Assembly (NCBI GenBank): GCA_963682025.1
Contig: OY821521.1
Coordinates: forward strand, 99,377,354 to 99,441,353
Direction of reading: 5' to 3'
Length of the DNA: 64,000 bases
DNA from: Cordilura impudica
Taxonomy: Eukaryota > Arthropoda > Insecta > Diptera > Scathophagidae
Shown piece after piece: positions 19,574 through 29,235 of this stretch. Both the position numbers and the translations under genes were made by a program. How positions within the stretch are numbered: position 1 is the first letter of the stretch; each line of letters begins with the position of its first letter. The notes beneath the pieces are model-generated. The model was not told where the DNA came from. It made no database searches and saw only the letters and a list, made by a program, of their open reading frames with translations.

Positions 19574-22500
19574 CTATTAAAAAGAAAAGGAAAACGATAT
19601 GTTAGTAAAATCCACCTTTGAAATCTTTGAAATCATTCAAGTCAAATCAAACATACCATGATACCACCATTTAGTCTTTTTAGGATTCTTATTACATGTC
19701 TTAACGTAGAGGGTATTATCTGGTGGACGTTTCTTCTCACGACAACTACTTAGCATCGATGCTATACTTAAACACACCGACTGTACGGATAATGCCGGCG
19801 ACCAGTCTTCTGTTAATATTGATAGGCAGATATGACCATTCGAATAGACATGCGGATGTACGGGTATATTGTTACCAATAAAAGTTACTTCCGGTGAATC
19901 AAATGGATACTTATTGTTGAATTTAAATAACAATTGAAAGTGTTCACCTTCGTACAGTGTTTCCTCGAAACCGTCAATATTTATTTTCCATCTGAAAAAT
20001 ATATAAAACAATAATTTAATTAAAATAAAAATAATAAAGAAAAAAGATATAACATAAAAACATCAGTAAACAATTTCTAAAAGTAGTTAACTAAACTGAA
20101 TTCGTTGTTCTGTTTCGTTTTGTATTTACCAATATTCTGTATTAAGACTAGATTTGGACTTTAACCTTTTAGGAGATTCTTAAACACATGAGAATTGTAA
20201 TAAAACACAGATAAAAGAATGTAAAAGAAGAATTTAAGATTTTTTTATGCGATCAATTCCTTCTAAATGTTGTGTATTAATAGACGATACTTCAATTAAT
20301 ATAAATGTTTGGTTTAATCACATGATTGCAAATATGCAATATATATCTTTCGTATGTATATCTTTGAGAAAATTGATATACGATAAGTCTGTTGAGACAT
20401 TAAGTTTTAAAGGGACTTAAGTAAAAAATAAAGGCTTAAAAAAATACAGATTTTTCTCTATATTTTTAAGATAACAGGATGGAAGTACCACAACATGTAC
20501 TTAAATATTGCAAACAAAAAGTCTGCGTTCAGTTTGTTTGTTATGATAGTACCGTTACTTTTTCGCTCGCTTTCCATTCCTTGTTATTATAGTCATGTAA
20601 CAAGCATTTTATTTAAAATTTTGAAATGTAGAAACCAACGGCAAAGAAATTAGTGTATCAGCAAGAAAAATAATTATGAAATTGTTGAAAGAAGGAAAAA
20701 GCTTCCGAAATTTGGCCAAACTATTGGCAGTAAACAATTTCAAAGAAACTGGAATTATAACAAATTGAACGAAGACACTTTGGTTGCTATATTTATTTAC
20801 TGTGGAACTCAAAAATTAAAGAGAATCTGGATAGATTTTTTTTCAAAGAAGAAGAAAGCATATATTTGAAAAAATTCATAACTACACTGTATTCTTAATC
20901 GGACCGGTTTCTGGCATTTCAGCCTTCATCAGCGATTTATTGAACATTGTGATAATTGTTATGTTATACTTGAATTGTTATGTTATAATCTATAATATTA
21001 ATAGGCTAGACGATTTCTTGTGACCGATGTTTTGTTCTACCGTTTTATCCCAGTTTTGACCAAACGTATATTATTTGAAAAGTATTTCTTTTTAGCCGTT
21101 TGCAGATTTGCAGATTTTTAAATTTTTTCCTTTATTTTGAGTAGGTAAATCGCATTTAAAGTTGCTACTAACACATACATAAAATTAGACATATGCTATG
21201 TGTGTTTTATTAAATTTGTTAATGTGTTTGTTAATGAGTTTGTAATAATAATTAACCATAAAAGTGTTGGTTTGTGAATTGGCTAAGTTGAAAAAAACCT
21301 TCCTAGAAATTGCATTCGAATTTCTAGCGCTGGAATCTGCTAGTTAAAATTAATACAAAGTAAAAGCTTTATGGTATGAAAACTGATTCTAACCACACTG
21401 CTCGCAGGCCTGACTTTAGGTGAGTGTGTTAAAGCGCTGACCAAAAAGTGCAAGTACGGGTGTATGTGAACGTTCATGGTTCAAACCTCAAGGCCGCCCT
21501 AAGTAGAAAAAATTGTATATAGAAACAATCTATTCAATTAAAACATAACAATTATCACAATGTTCAATAAATTACTGATGAAGACTGGAATGCCAGAAAC
21601 CGGTCCGATTAAGAATACTGTGTAGTTAATAAATTTTTGAAATATATGCTTTCTTCTTCTCTACCACGCACCATTGAAACAAAATTAAAATTTGCATATT
21701 AATTACAGTATTAATTGCAATATGTCTGAAAAATGACTACAAATCTAAGAATAAAAGTAATTTTTTAAAAATTTTTAATTTTTCAGAAATCTACTTTGTA
21801 TTAAATTCTTAGTGCCTCACGTACTCTCTTTTTGTAATGCAAATTCTATCAAAAGCTTTTTCTTTTCGAATCTAGTTATAAAGTAAAACCACAGAATTTA
21901 TATACATATAGCCCATAAAGTCTACTTGAATTTACACTCGTACATCCACAAGTAATGAATCTCTTTCTGGGCGCCCAGTTGAGGCAGTTACTTTGGAAAT
22001 CATTGCTGTAATCCACAACATAGCTTTGAGTGACGAGTTAAAGTGTGTGAACTAGTTGAGGCCACGGGCTTATCATATGGTTCAGTCATTTCAAATTGGG
22101 TACGAAAAGGCTATCGCCTATATGGGTGCTGCGCTTGACCACTGATTTATAGCTTTTCCGTCGCGATACTTATGATTTTATTTGCCGATAGATAACTGTG
22201 AAACATGGACTTTATACCAAAGCAAGTGAATCCGCCCCGAAAAAAGCCAACTCAGTGAAATCGGTTGGTAAGGCTTGTGTCTGTTTTTTGGGATATGCAT
22301 GGAATTACCTACATTGACTACTTGAAACAAGTAAGAAAATTATGCGTTTAGAGAGGGGGTCTCAAGTCCAACTAATTGAATATAGAAAATAAGCATAAAC
22401 AAAATTTGAGTGGCTTTGTTATTATTTTTTTTTCCTGCAGATATTAATAAATGGGGAATACGTCCAAAAAATGGACCGATTCGTACCATATTTGGTAAAG

Positions 22501-25500
22501 ACATTTAGTTTTTGCAAAAAAAAAAAAAACATATACAAACCAAATATGGGAAAAATATGTGCAATAATTTTGTTTTTTGATAGATTTAAGTCAATATGGG
22601 GAAGCAACTCTATATAAGGACTATGATTATGAAATCTCCTGCAAGGCTTATTTTTAAAGTACTGATTAATGGGTGTAATAAACACACGCTACCTAAGTTT
22701 TACCAAGATCTATATGATAATTTGGGTCTTATGGCAATTTAAGTCGATCTGATATGGGTCATTCGTATGGGGGCTAGGTCTGAACATGTACCGATTTTTA
22801 CCGATTTCATAGCGTTTGTCCTATGGCTGATAAAAGCTTATATACAAAATTTCATCCAAATATATTCATATTTGCGACCTGTAGTTTCATTACAAGGTTT
22901 ACATGAACACACATAAATGGCAAAATTACACGTGTGAAGGTTCGAATTGTTGCCACATCCACCTTATTTTCAAAATTTGGCTCCTATCGGCATTTTACAG
23001 TTTACATATTTAAAGAAATGGCTCATCAAAAAAAGATTCGAGTCGAATAAGGACATCTTCTCTGCAACATCTATTTGAGGACTTTTTGAAATCTACTTTG
23101 CGGAGGGCTTAAAAAGTTGGAGAATCACTGGATAAGGTGTATCGAGCAAAAATTGTATTTTTGTAGACTTATTGACGTCCCCCTCTTATTTAATCATATT
23201 AGGAATTTTTTTCTTACAAGATGTCTGATTTGAATTTACGAAGTGTATTTTTTTTGATTTCGATTTTTTTTCGAATCGAGTTACAGAGTAAATGCTCAGG
23301 TCATAGGGTTTGGAGTTTAACCAAATTGTGTACACCTACATTATTATAAATAGCAAACTTACTCTGACAAATTTGAGGTTATACTCTCGGTATCAACTGA
23401 AACTCCTGGTGGTGGTTCCTTAATCAATGACATCAGCTCTTTTTGTAGTCTTTTCTGTAATGAAATCAACATAATTTGTGTATTAGATAGAGCATTAGTA
23501 CTAAAGAACAATTAGTTATAATAACAATTTTTCACAGTCATCACGGTTCACATGTATCATCATTTTTATTTGTAAAGACATACATTTGACGTCATTGTTA
23601 AACGTTTAATAATTACGAAAACTTATTTAGAGTTTGTAAAATTACAAAAATAAGATTAAAAAATGTATGAGTGTATTTTATTTTATCAAAATCGTAGTAT
23701 TTTGGCGAAAAAAATTTGGTTTTAATAAAATACGTCAATGGTTAGGTACTTGTTGTTATTCTTTTAATTTAATTTTGATTAGATAAGCTGGCCAGTTGAT
23801 AAAAGAAGTTCGATTGTTCTTTTTATTGCACCTAAAGATAAAGTTTATAATAGAGTACTCGTACAAAAAGAGGGGGTAGAAGGTAGGTAATAAAGTGCAC
23901 CTTTGCATTTACTTAACAAGTTCTATATTTATTTTGAAAAGTCGCAGAAAACAAAAGAAAATAATATACCATTTTGTTGAAAAGTTTTATACACTTTACT
24001 CGTATATTTATCAGTATTTAATGTTTATGACAGTTAATTTAAGCCGTTGCTTGCTGTTTTCATGATAATGATAAGTTAATATAAAATGAGTACCACTGTA
24101 ATAGGAATAACCGAATGATATTGTATTATAATAAATTAATAAAATAAACAAATAAATGCAAAGTACAAAACAGTATATTATTTAACAGGGGTTATCAACC
24201 GTTTCCTAATGCGTATCAACTACATTTTCTATCGCAAAACAACGTATCAACCCAGAAGATCCCGATACTATTTTCAGACAATTCAGAAACATAAAAATTT
24301 TTGTTTACATAGGCATTATATTATGCAACAAATCAATCCGTTAACCTGAAATACGTTGCCTCAAGGCATAAGGGCATAACTTAAGATATGATCAATAAGG
24401 CATATAACTTTTTGCAATTTTTGCAAATAAGTAAAATGGCATAGCATAGTCGAATAGAGCAGAAAAAAGTACGAAGAACTATATTTTTTTTTTTTGCGAA
24501 ATTGCAAAAAAGTTTCCGCACCAAACGCAATTACTTTTTTTTTTATCAGAACTGCTTAAAAAACGAAGTATTGTTCACGTTTTTCTTCATATACATAGCT
24601 AGATATTTGTATAACTAATACCGTTCTAATGTTCAGAAACCCTTTTAATGGAGCTAAGGGAAGTACCCCACCCACCCCAAAAACAAAATTTCTTCAGAAA
24701 ATGTTGCTTTAATATTAAAAAATTATAAGAAATAAAACACAAGTTATTCGAAAACTTGTATTTGTTTTATCATTCAATTTATAAATTTAAATATTGTTTG
24801 TGTAAAAATGTTTAAGAAAAGTGCTAAAGGTGTGAAAAAAAATTGTAATATATGGCAAAAAAATTAGATAACAATATACAATGTATAAAAAATGTGGACA
24901 CTCCATTGTTCAAACTATGTAAAAAGCCCGAAGAAAAGTTTACTATTGGCAGATTTAATAGCCTTGCAAAAGAAATAAAGTGGGGTATTTCCCTTAGCTT
25001 CGTTAAAAGGGTTTTGCAATATTAGGACGATTATTAGTTATATATGTAAATATCTAGTTATATGAAGAAAAAAATTTAAGAAAAAATCTGTTTTTTTAAG
25101 AAACCGCCTTTGGTGCGGAACATTTTTGAACCGAAATCACCTAAAAAGTTATATTCATTACTTGTACAATATTTGCCACCACGTGGTGGTATGCCACATT
25201 TTTCGTAAAAATTACTTATGTATATGCCTAATGATCAATCTCAGAATATATTGTATCAAATTTCGGTAATAATTAAAATAATAAGATATAAGACAAAGCT
25301 TATTTATCTTTTTTGCGAAATACTACATTACAAATGGCATAATCGCACGATTCGCACTTTTTTCAAACCATTAAAATTCTCTCTCCAAAAGTTGTTAAAA
25401 CAGACATATGCTGTTATGCTTTGAGACCACAGAAATTTCCAGTTAACTTTTATATGTAAACTATTTGCAAATATTTATTATCAATTATTACTCAGGATTT

Positions 25501-28196
25501 TTTAAAGAATTTCAACCGTACAGTAAATAATTCAAACATAAAATAGGGAAATGGATTAGTACGCAATAGAAAAAAATCGGTATCATCATTACATCAATAC
25601 TTAGCATTCGGTATTAAAGCTCTTTCATAGACTTCGAATTAAGGAGATTTACAGACCATGCCCGTTTTTTTCGGAATTGTCAGAATGCTCAAGTGCGACT
25701 ACGTGCTTCAAACCATGTTCATTGAAATAGAACCTCTAGAGAATTGGGTAGATTTGGGTAAAATAAAGAACATACAGTTGATTGTTAAAGCTAATCTAAA
25801 CTTTAATATAAATTTCCTATATGAAAAAAATTTATTAAAAATAGATATATGTATGTAGATATGTAATTTATCGTTTATTTTATATTAAAAATAACGTTCC
25901 ACAACAGTAGCGTCCAAAAAATTTAGCAATTAAAATATGTGGTCAGTTGTTGAGTTCTAATCTCCGTGCACAGTGTCTTCTGAAAATGAATGAATATTCT
26001 TAAATGTATGGGCCTTCTTACACGATGTAACAATCCTATCTCTGAACTTCTTATGTGAACTCTAACTCTGGTCATACCAGGTGATGCAGCCAGCCCTTTT
26101 TAATTGCAAATTAAGTGTGTTTTTTTGCAACCAACGAATAAGACAACCATTTTAGTGTGTTTAACCGTTTCGTATGATTGCAATTTAAGAATAGTTGTTG
26201 CAAAAAATGTCTGCAATAAAGTTTTGTATTAATGCTTAATTACGAGGGCCTAATTAGTGCCTGCCCTTGGGAAGAGATGGCGTTACAATAATACCAATTC
26301 TCTTATTTTTTGTAAACACAACTCTACAAAATTTTAAGGGAGTCGTGATGAATGATCGGATATCGAAAGTGCGTGAGATACGAAAGACTATGGCCATCTC
26401 AATTGTACTACCCTTATAACATTTTGCAAAATATTTTGAGCATGAGAAAGCTGTTTCAAGATGCGTTCCACGATTGCTAATAATTGACCATGTGTGCACT
26501 CTTGTGCCGATTTCAAAGAATTCATTGTTGGACGAATTCGACGTTGATTACCTTGAAAAGGAAAATCTATTAATGGCGAATATTATTCCAAGTTATTGGA
26601 TGATGTCAAAGACATATTGCAGGGTAAAATTCCCATTTCTCTCACAAAATAGTTGGTGCACACTTGTCATTTTCATGGCAAAATTTCATCAATTAGTATA
26701 TGAATTTCTTCCACACCCATCGCATTTGCCAAATTTAGTCCCTTGTAACTATATTCAAATTCCAAACCTGAGGAAATGGCTCCACGGATAGAGATTCGAC
26801 TCCAGCAATGACTTTTTGATAAATCGCCGCCTCATTTGTTTCTCTATTGTTGAGATTATTGTATTTAAATATGGTTATAAAAAGTACGAGGTATTATTTA
26901 TATTTGTCAACACTTTTATTAGGAAATCATTAATATATATTTTCAATTTAAATAGGTCGTCTATAAAAATATACATAACGGTTATGTAAACAACCCAATG
27001 TTTAATTTTAAGTATTATTAACATTCTTGCATATTGAAGTACAATAATGTTACCAAAATAAATAATAATCTTAGCGTTAATATGACTAATACCATTATGT
27101 GTTTTAGTACACAAAGCCTAAATTATATCAGATTTCACTTCGTCACTAATAAACCGATTTAACACTATTCCTACCACGCGATAATAATATAGTATAATAA
27201 TATAGAATGTAATTTTAGTCATTTGTTTATAATTAAGGGGGTTTAAAATTCATAGTCATATCGATGATACCGAACCGAATGAAACGTATGTTGCGGTGAT
27301 AATAAATAAAATTTTAAAATGTAATATCAATATTAAATATATATTATATATATAATATTAAATATATATATTATGATTTCCTATTTTTTGCGTATGTATG
27401 AATTATTTTTTGTTTTAGAAACATATAAAAGTTATTTTTCAATTCATTATAAAGTAATGATTGTGTAAGAATTGTTCTGCCTCAATAATAACAAAAACAA
27501 TAAAATTTAAAAAAAAATGTGATTTGTATTCTGCAAGACAATTTATAAAGAACTTATTCAGTAACCACAACCAGTACCATGCATACATATTATATTTTAT
27601 TATAAAGTACACTTTTGTTTAATTAGAACCAACGATAATTAAGATGAAACCAGAAAATGACTTACTCTTCCAACTTGAAATAAAAATTGTACTTGTCAGA
27701 TAATAACCGTATTTTATAATCACTTGTCTTTACTTTGTTTTAATACAAAGAGAAATTTATAAAATAAAAAAAAAATTGGGTTTTAATAGTCCAGGCTGAT
27801 ACAATTTTTGAAAAACCGCATTTTATTTAATACAATTACATTTTTTAATGTTCAAAAAAATTAATAATTTTTCCTTATTTTCCAAGTAATTTCATTTTCT
27901 TTTTAATATTCTATAATTCATATTTAATATTTTTAAATTTTTTGTTGTTCTATTTGTTTCAAATTTTAATTAATAAAATTTGGATTTGAACATTAAAAAT
28001 TTTTTGATTTTACCTGCAGCAATTAATATTTTTTGTTTTTTGTTGGTTTAATACTTGCCTCCCATCGTGAATTATCCAATACTAAAGGTTTTCCACATTT
28101 TGTTACCGCTTGTTCGGGTTCCTTTGGCTCCGATATAATTTCCGCTTTTTGCGGTTTGTCTTTTTTACTTTTAAACAATTTAACAATTTTCGACAT
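19560..28196 (-). CDS. UBE2W: Ubiquitin-conjugating enzyme E2 W (UBE2W / CG7220-like), four exons
   Basis: UBE2W-type E2 enzymes attach ubiquitin to the alpha-amino group of substrate N-termini, working with CHIP-type and RING E3 ligases in cytosol and nucleus. Exons: 28059-28196, 23363-23454, 19657-19991, 19560-19573 (stop TAG 19560-19562); total about 192 codons. The UBC fold runs from KRLQKELMSL (residue 47) to KKTKWWYHDDSV. Diagnostic words are ETLYEGEHFQLLFKF, the HPH triad (instead of the common HPN) and SNGHICLSILTEDWSPALSV with catalytic Cys at about 132. The C-terminal WWYHDD is characteristic of UBE2W. Phases agree at every junction: 0 (GC-AG intron), 2 (intron 3371 bp) and 1 (83 bp). 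Human UBE2W is 151 residues, so the first 46 residues are extra. Introns 1 and 2 are full of transposon debris. A poly(A) signal AATAAA lies on the minus strand near 19373-19378. Confidence 0.88.
19657..19991 (-). CDS. UBE2W: UBE2W exon 3: catalytic core
   Basis: The 335-nt exon carries most of the UBC fold, including FNNKYPFDSPEVTF, VHPHVYSNGHICLSIL (active-site Cys), EDWSPALSVQSVCLSIASML and RPPDNTLYVKTCNKNPKKTK. Acceptor TTTTCAG, donor CATG|GTATGT. Confidence 0.95.
20625..20790 (+). pseudogene. Tc1-like transposase, N-terminal HTH fragment
   Basis: Plus-strand codons read GKEISVSARKIIMKLLKEGK, then SFRNLAKLLAVNNFKETGII, then a stop. This is the first helix-turn-helix of a Tc1-family transposase (GKEIS...I..L..EGKS.R.IAK). 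No catalytic domain follows. It lies in UBE2W intron 2, opposite strand. Confidence 0.6.
20989..21343 (+). mobile_element. Non-autonomous Helitron, copy 2
   Basis: Starts TCTATAATATTAATAGGC after A and ends TGCTAG before T. It is homologous to 1706-2075 with a slightly shorter interior. It is inserted inside the composite at 20847-21660. Confidence 0.75.
21415..21495 (+). repeat. tRNA-like (SINE head-like) segment with A and B boxes
   Basis: TGAGTGTGTTAAAGCGCTGA (21421-21440) resembles the D-arm/A box, and GGTTCAAACC (21478-21487) is a perfect B box at tRNA-like spacing. The flanks do not form an acceptor stem, so it is not a tRNA gene. It looks like the pol III head of a SINE whose tail is the adjacent Penelope-like end. 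Confidence 0.4.
21960..23200 (+). pseudogene. Mariner (irritans-type) transposase relic, interrupted by a DINE-like element
   Basis: Plus-strand codons in shifting frames give SGRPVEAVT, then LSYGSVISNWVRKGY, then SESAPKKANSVKSVGKACVC, then GITYIDYLKQ (to about 22320). The middle (catalytic) part is missing and is replaced by the DINE-like element 22325-22925. Coding-like sequence resumes at 22945 with ELLPHPPYFQNLAPIG, then LKKWLIKKRFESNKDIFSAT and AEGLKKLENHWIRCIEQK. The words SESAPKK.....GK, ELLPHPPY.P.LAP and LKKWL are mariner signatures. It is heavily mutated and lies in UBE2W intron 2. Confidence 0.75.
22325..22925 (+). mobile_element. INE-1/DINE-1-like element
   Basis: Starts at ACAAGTAAGAAAATTATGCG and carries the family interior (CCAACTAATTGAATATAGAA, GGACCGATTCGTACCATATT, CGACCTGTAGTTTCATTACA). 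The 3' end is truncated. It lies within the mariner relic at 21960-23200. Confidence 0.65.
23363..23454 (-). CDS. UBE2W: UBE2W exon 2: first UBC helix
   Basis: The 92-nt exon encodes KRLQKELMSLIKEPPPGVSV and then DTESITSNLSE, matching helix 1 and the following loop of UBE2W. Acceptor TTACAG, donor GA|GTAAGT. An in-frame ATG 18 bases upstream of the acceptor would give MLISLQKRLQKEL, very like the human N-terminus. An alternative promoter reading straight through the acceptor is therefore possible. Confidence 0.85.
23455..26329. other. UBE2W intron 1, lower part
   Basis: AT-rich intronic sequence. The phrase pairs CTAAGGGAAGTACCCCACCC (24654-24673) and GTGGGGTATTTCCCTTAGCT (24980-24999), with CGTTCTAATGTTCAGAAACC and its counterpart outside them, form an imperfect inverted repeat of about 400 bp (24600-25060), probably a short TIR element. 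No gene was seen. Confidence 0.45.
26330..26870 (+). pseudogene. Mariner (irritans-type) transposase relic
   Basis: Codons in several frames give DRISKVREIRKTMAIS, then SRCVPRLLIIDH, DVDYLEKE, NGEYYSKLLDDVKDILQGK, then AKFHQLVYEFLPHPSHLPN and LRKWLHG. These match, in order, the mariner HTH region, the WVPR.LT.. linker, VDYLEKGKSINGEYY and the C-terminal AKLHELGYELLPHPPYSPDL...LKKWL. Numerous stops and frameshifts. It sits in UBE2W intron 1, plus strand, about 3.4 kb from the other mariner relic. Confidence 0.7.
26871..28058. other. UBE2W intron 1, upper part
   Basis: AT-rich intronic sequence with TATATA runs near 27340-27375. Nothing recognisable. Confidence 0.4.
28059..28196 (-). CDS. UBE2W: UBE2W exon 1: basic N-terminal extension
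   Basis: ATG at 28196 opens 46 codons: a Lys-rich start (MSKIVKLFKSKKDKPQK), an acidic/Pro stretch (EPKEPEQ) and LVLDNSRWE. The only donor in the right phase is GAG|GCAAGT, which is a GC donor with otherwise perfect consensus; using the nearby GT (GGCAA|GTATT) would shift the frame. The stop-free, basic first exon and the phase-0 fit to KRLQKEL support it, but no homologue of the extension is recalled, so assignment to UBE2W is an inference. Confidence 0.6.
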
Positions 28197-28542
28197 TATT
28201 TAAATTTTTCCCGTAAACTTTATTCCCGGTTAAATTTATTTTTAAGTACTTGTATTTTGTTATACTGTTTGTAGTTAGTTTACTTTGAATTTATTTTAAA
28301 ATGACATTTTTGCTGTAAAGTTCTAAATTATGTAAAAAATAAATAAATAATTAAAGCTAGACATAAAGTCTAAATTTTAGATAAATTTGCGCGTTGTTTA
28401 ATGTTGTACTTGCAGCTGCAGAATAAAACGAATTTGTATGAAAAATATAACAAAAGCGGCACAAATTTTTTTTTTTTTTATACATACACTTTTTCACTAT
28501 CAAAATCAAAATATTTACATTAATAAAAACACATAGTATAAA

Positions 28543-29235
28543 AAAACAAGTAAGAAAATTATAGTCGGTCTTGACCGACTATACAATACCATATACCGTG
28601 CGTTTCGAGAGAGAGTCTATACAATAACCTATACCATGCGTTTCGAGAAAGGGCCTTGGATCCAACTTAGCTGATGCAATAACAGTACATAGATAAAAAG
28701 AATGAACCAAATTTTAGTGCTACTCGTATTGTTATAAATTTATGGTGTGCAGATATGAAAAAGTTCTTATCTGATGTTATAAAAATTTATATGGAGATTC
28801 CGTCAAAAAATGGACCGATCGTGACTTTAATTAGTAGTCACATAATTTTCTCAAAAACATATATACATAAATCAAATTTGAAAAAAGCATATGCAATATT
28901 TTTATTTTTTGATAGATTTATGGCAACTATGACTAAAAATGGTCTTACAGGGTTTATTTTTGGACTACTGATTACTTGGTACAATAGACACACATATATA
29001 ATTTTATCGATATATATAAATGATAATCTGGATCTTACGGCCATTTTAGTCGGTCTGATATGGGTTATTTGTATGGTGGATATGTCTGAAAATATTAAAA
29101 TGACTCAGAAAGTGATTATAAGCCGATCGGTATAATAAAACGTGGGTCTGGGTCGTATAATTTTGGTAGTTACAAACATCAGCACAAACTCATGCCCTCA
29201 CCGCATAGTGGTGTAGGGTATAAAAACACACGAAA
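28543..29235 (+). mobile_element. INE-1/DINE-1-like element, near full length
   Basis: Begins ACAAGTAAGAAAATTATAGT followed by the CGGTCTTGACCG hairpin, and ends AGTGGTGTAGGGTATAAAAA. It is about 690 bp with no genuine coding; open frames across it are by chance. It lies just upstream of the UBE2W start and may occupy the promoter region. Confidence 0.75.

Larger units (their letters stand above)
20847..21660. mobile_element. Composite: two inverted Penelope-like tails around a Helitron and tRNA-like segment
   Basis: The tail sequence ATAACAATTATCACAATGTT, CAATAAAT, CTGATGAAGACTGGAATGCC, AGAAACCGGTCCGATTAAGA, ending GCTTTCTTCTTCT, occurs on the plus strand at 21541-21660. It is present as its reverse complement at 20847-20985. 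Penelope elements commonly carry such inverted end copies, and CTGATGA...GAAAC resembles hammerhead-ribozyme core words in PLE ends. Between the arms are a Helitron (20989-21343) and a tRNA-like piece (21415-21495). Confidence 0.55.

Noticed and set aside
21415..21495. tRNA gene
   Set aside because: A and B boxes are present but no acceptor stem or convincing anticodon arm forms, so it is listed only as tRNA-like.
21566..21590. Functional hammerhead ribozyme
   Set aside because: CTGATGA and GAAA are present, but the base pair that should close stem II (A/A here) is missing. I report it only as resembling PLE end motifs.
26254..26499. 81-codon minus-strand frame
   Set aside because: It is antisense to the mariner relic, whose plus-strand codons match the family.
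27640..27720. Possible mini-exon of UBE2W on the minus strand (TTGGAAGA|GTAAGTC)
   Set aside because: Including it would break the phase between exons 1 and 2, and there is no homology for the few residues gained.
28755..29135. 126-codon plus-strand frame
   Set aside because: It lies entirely inside a DINE-like element with no conserved domain.
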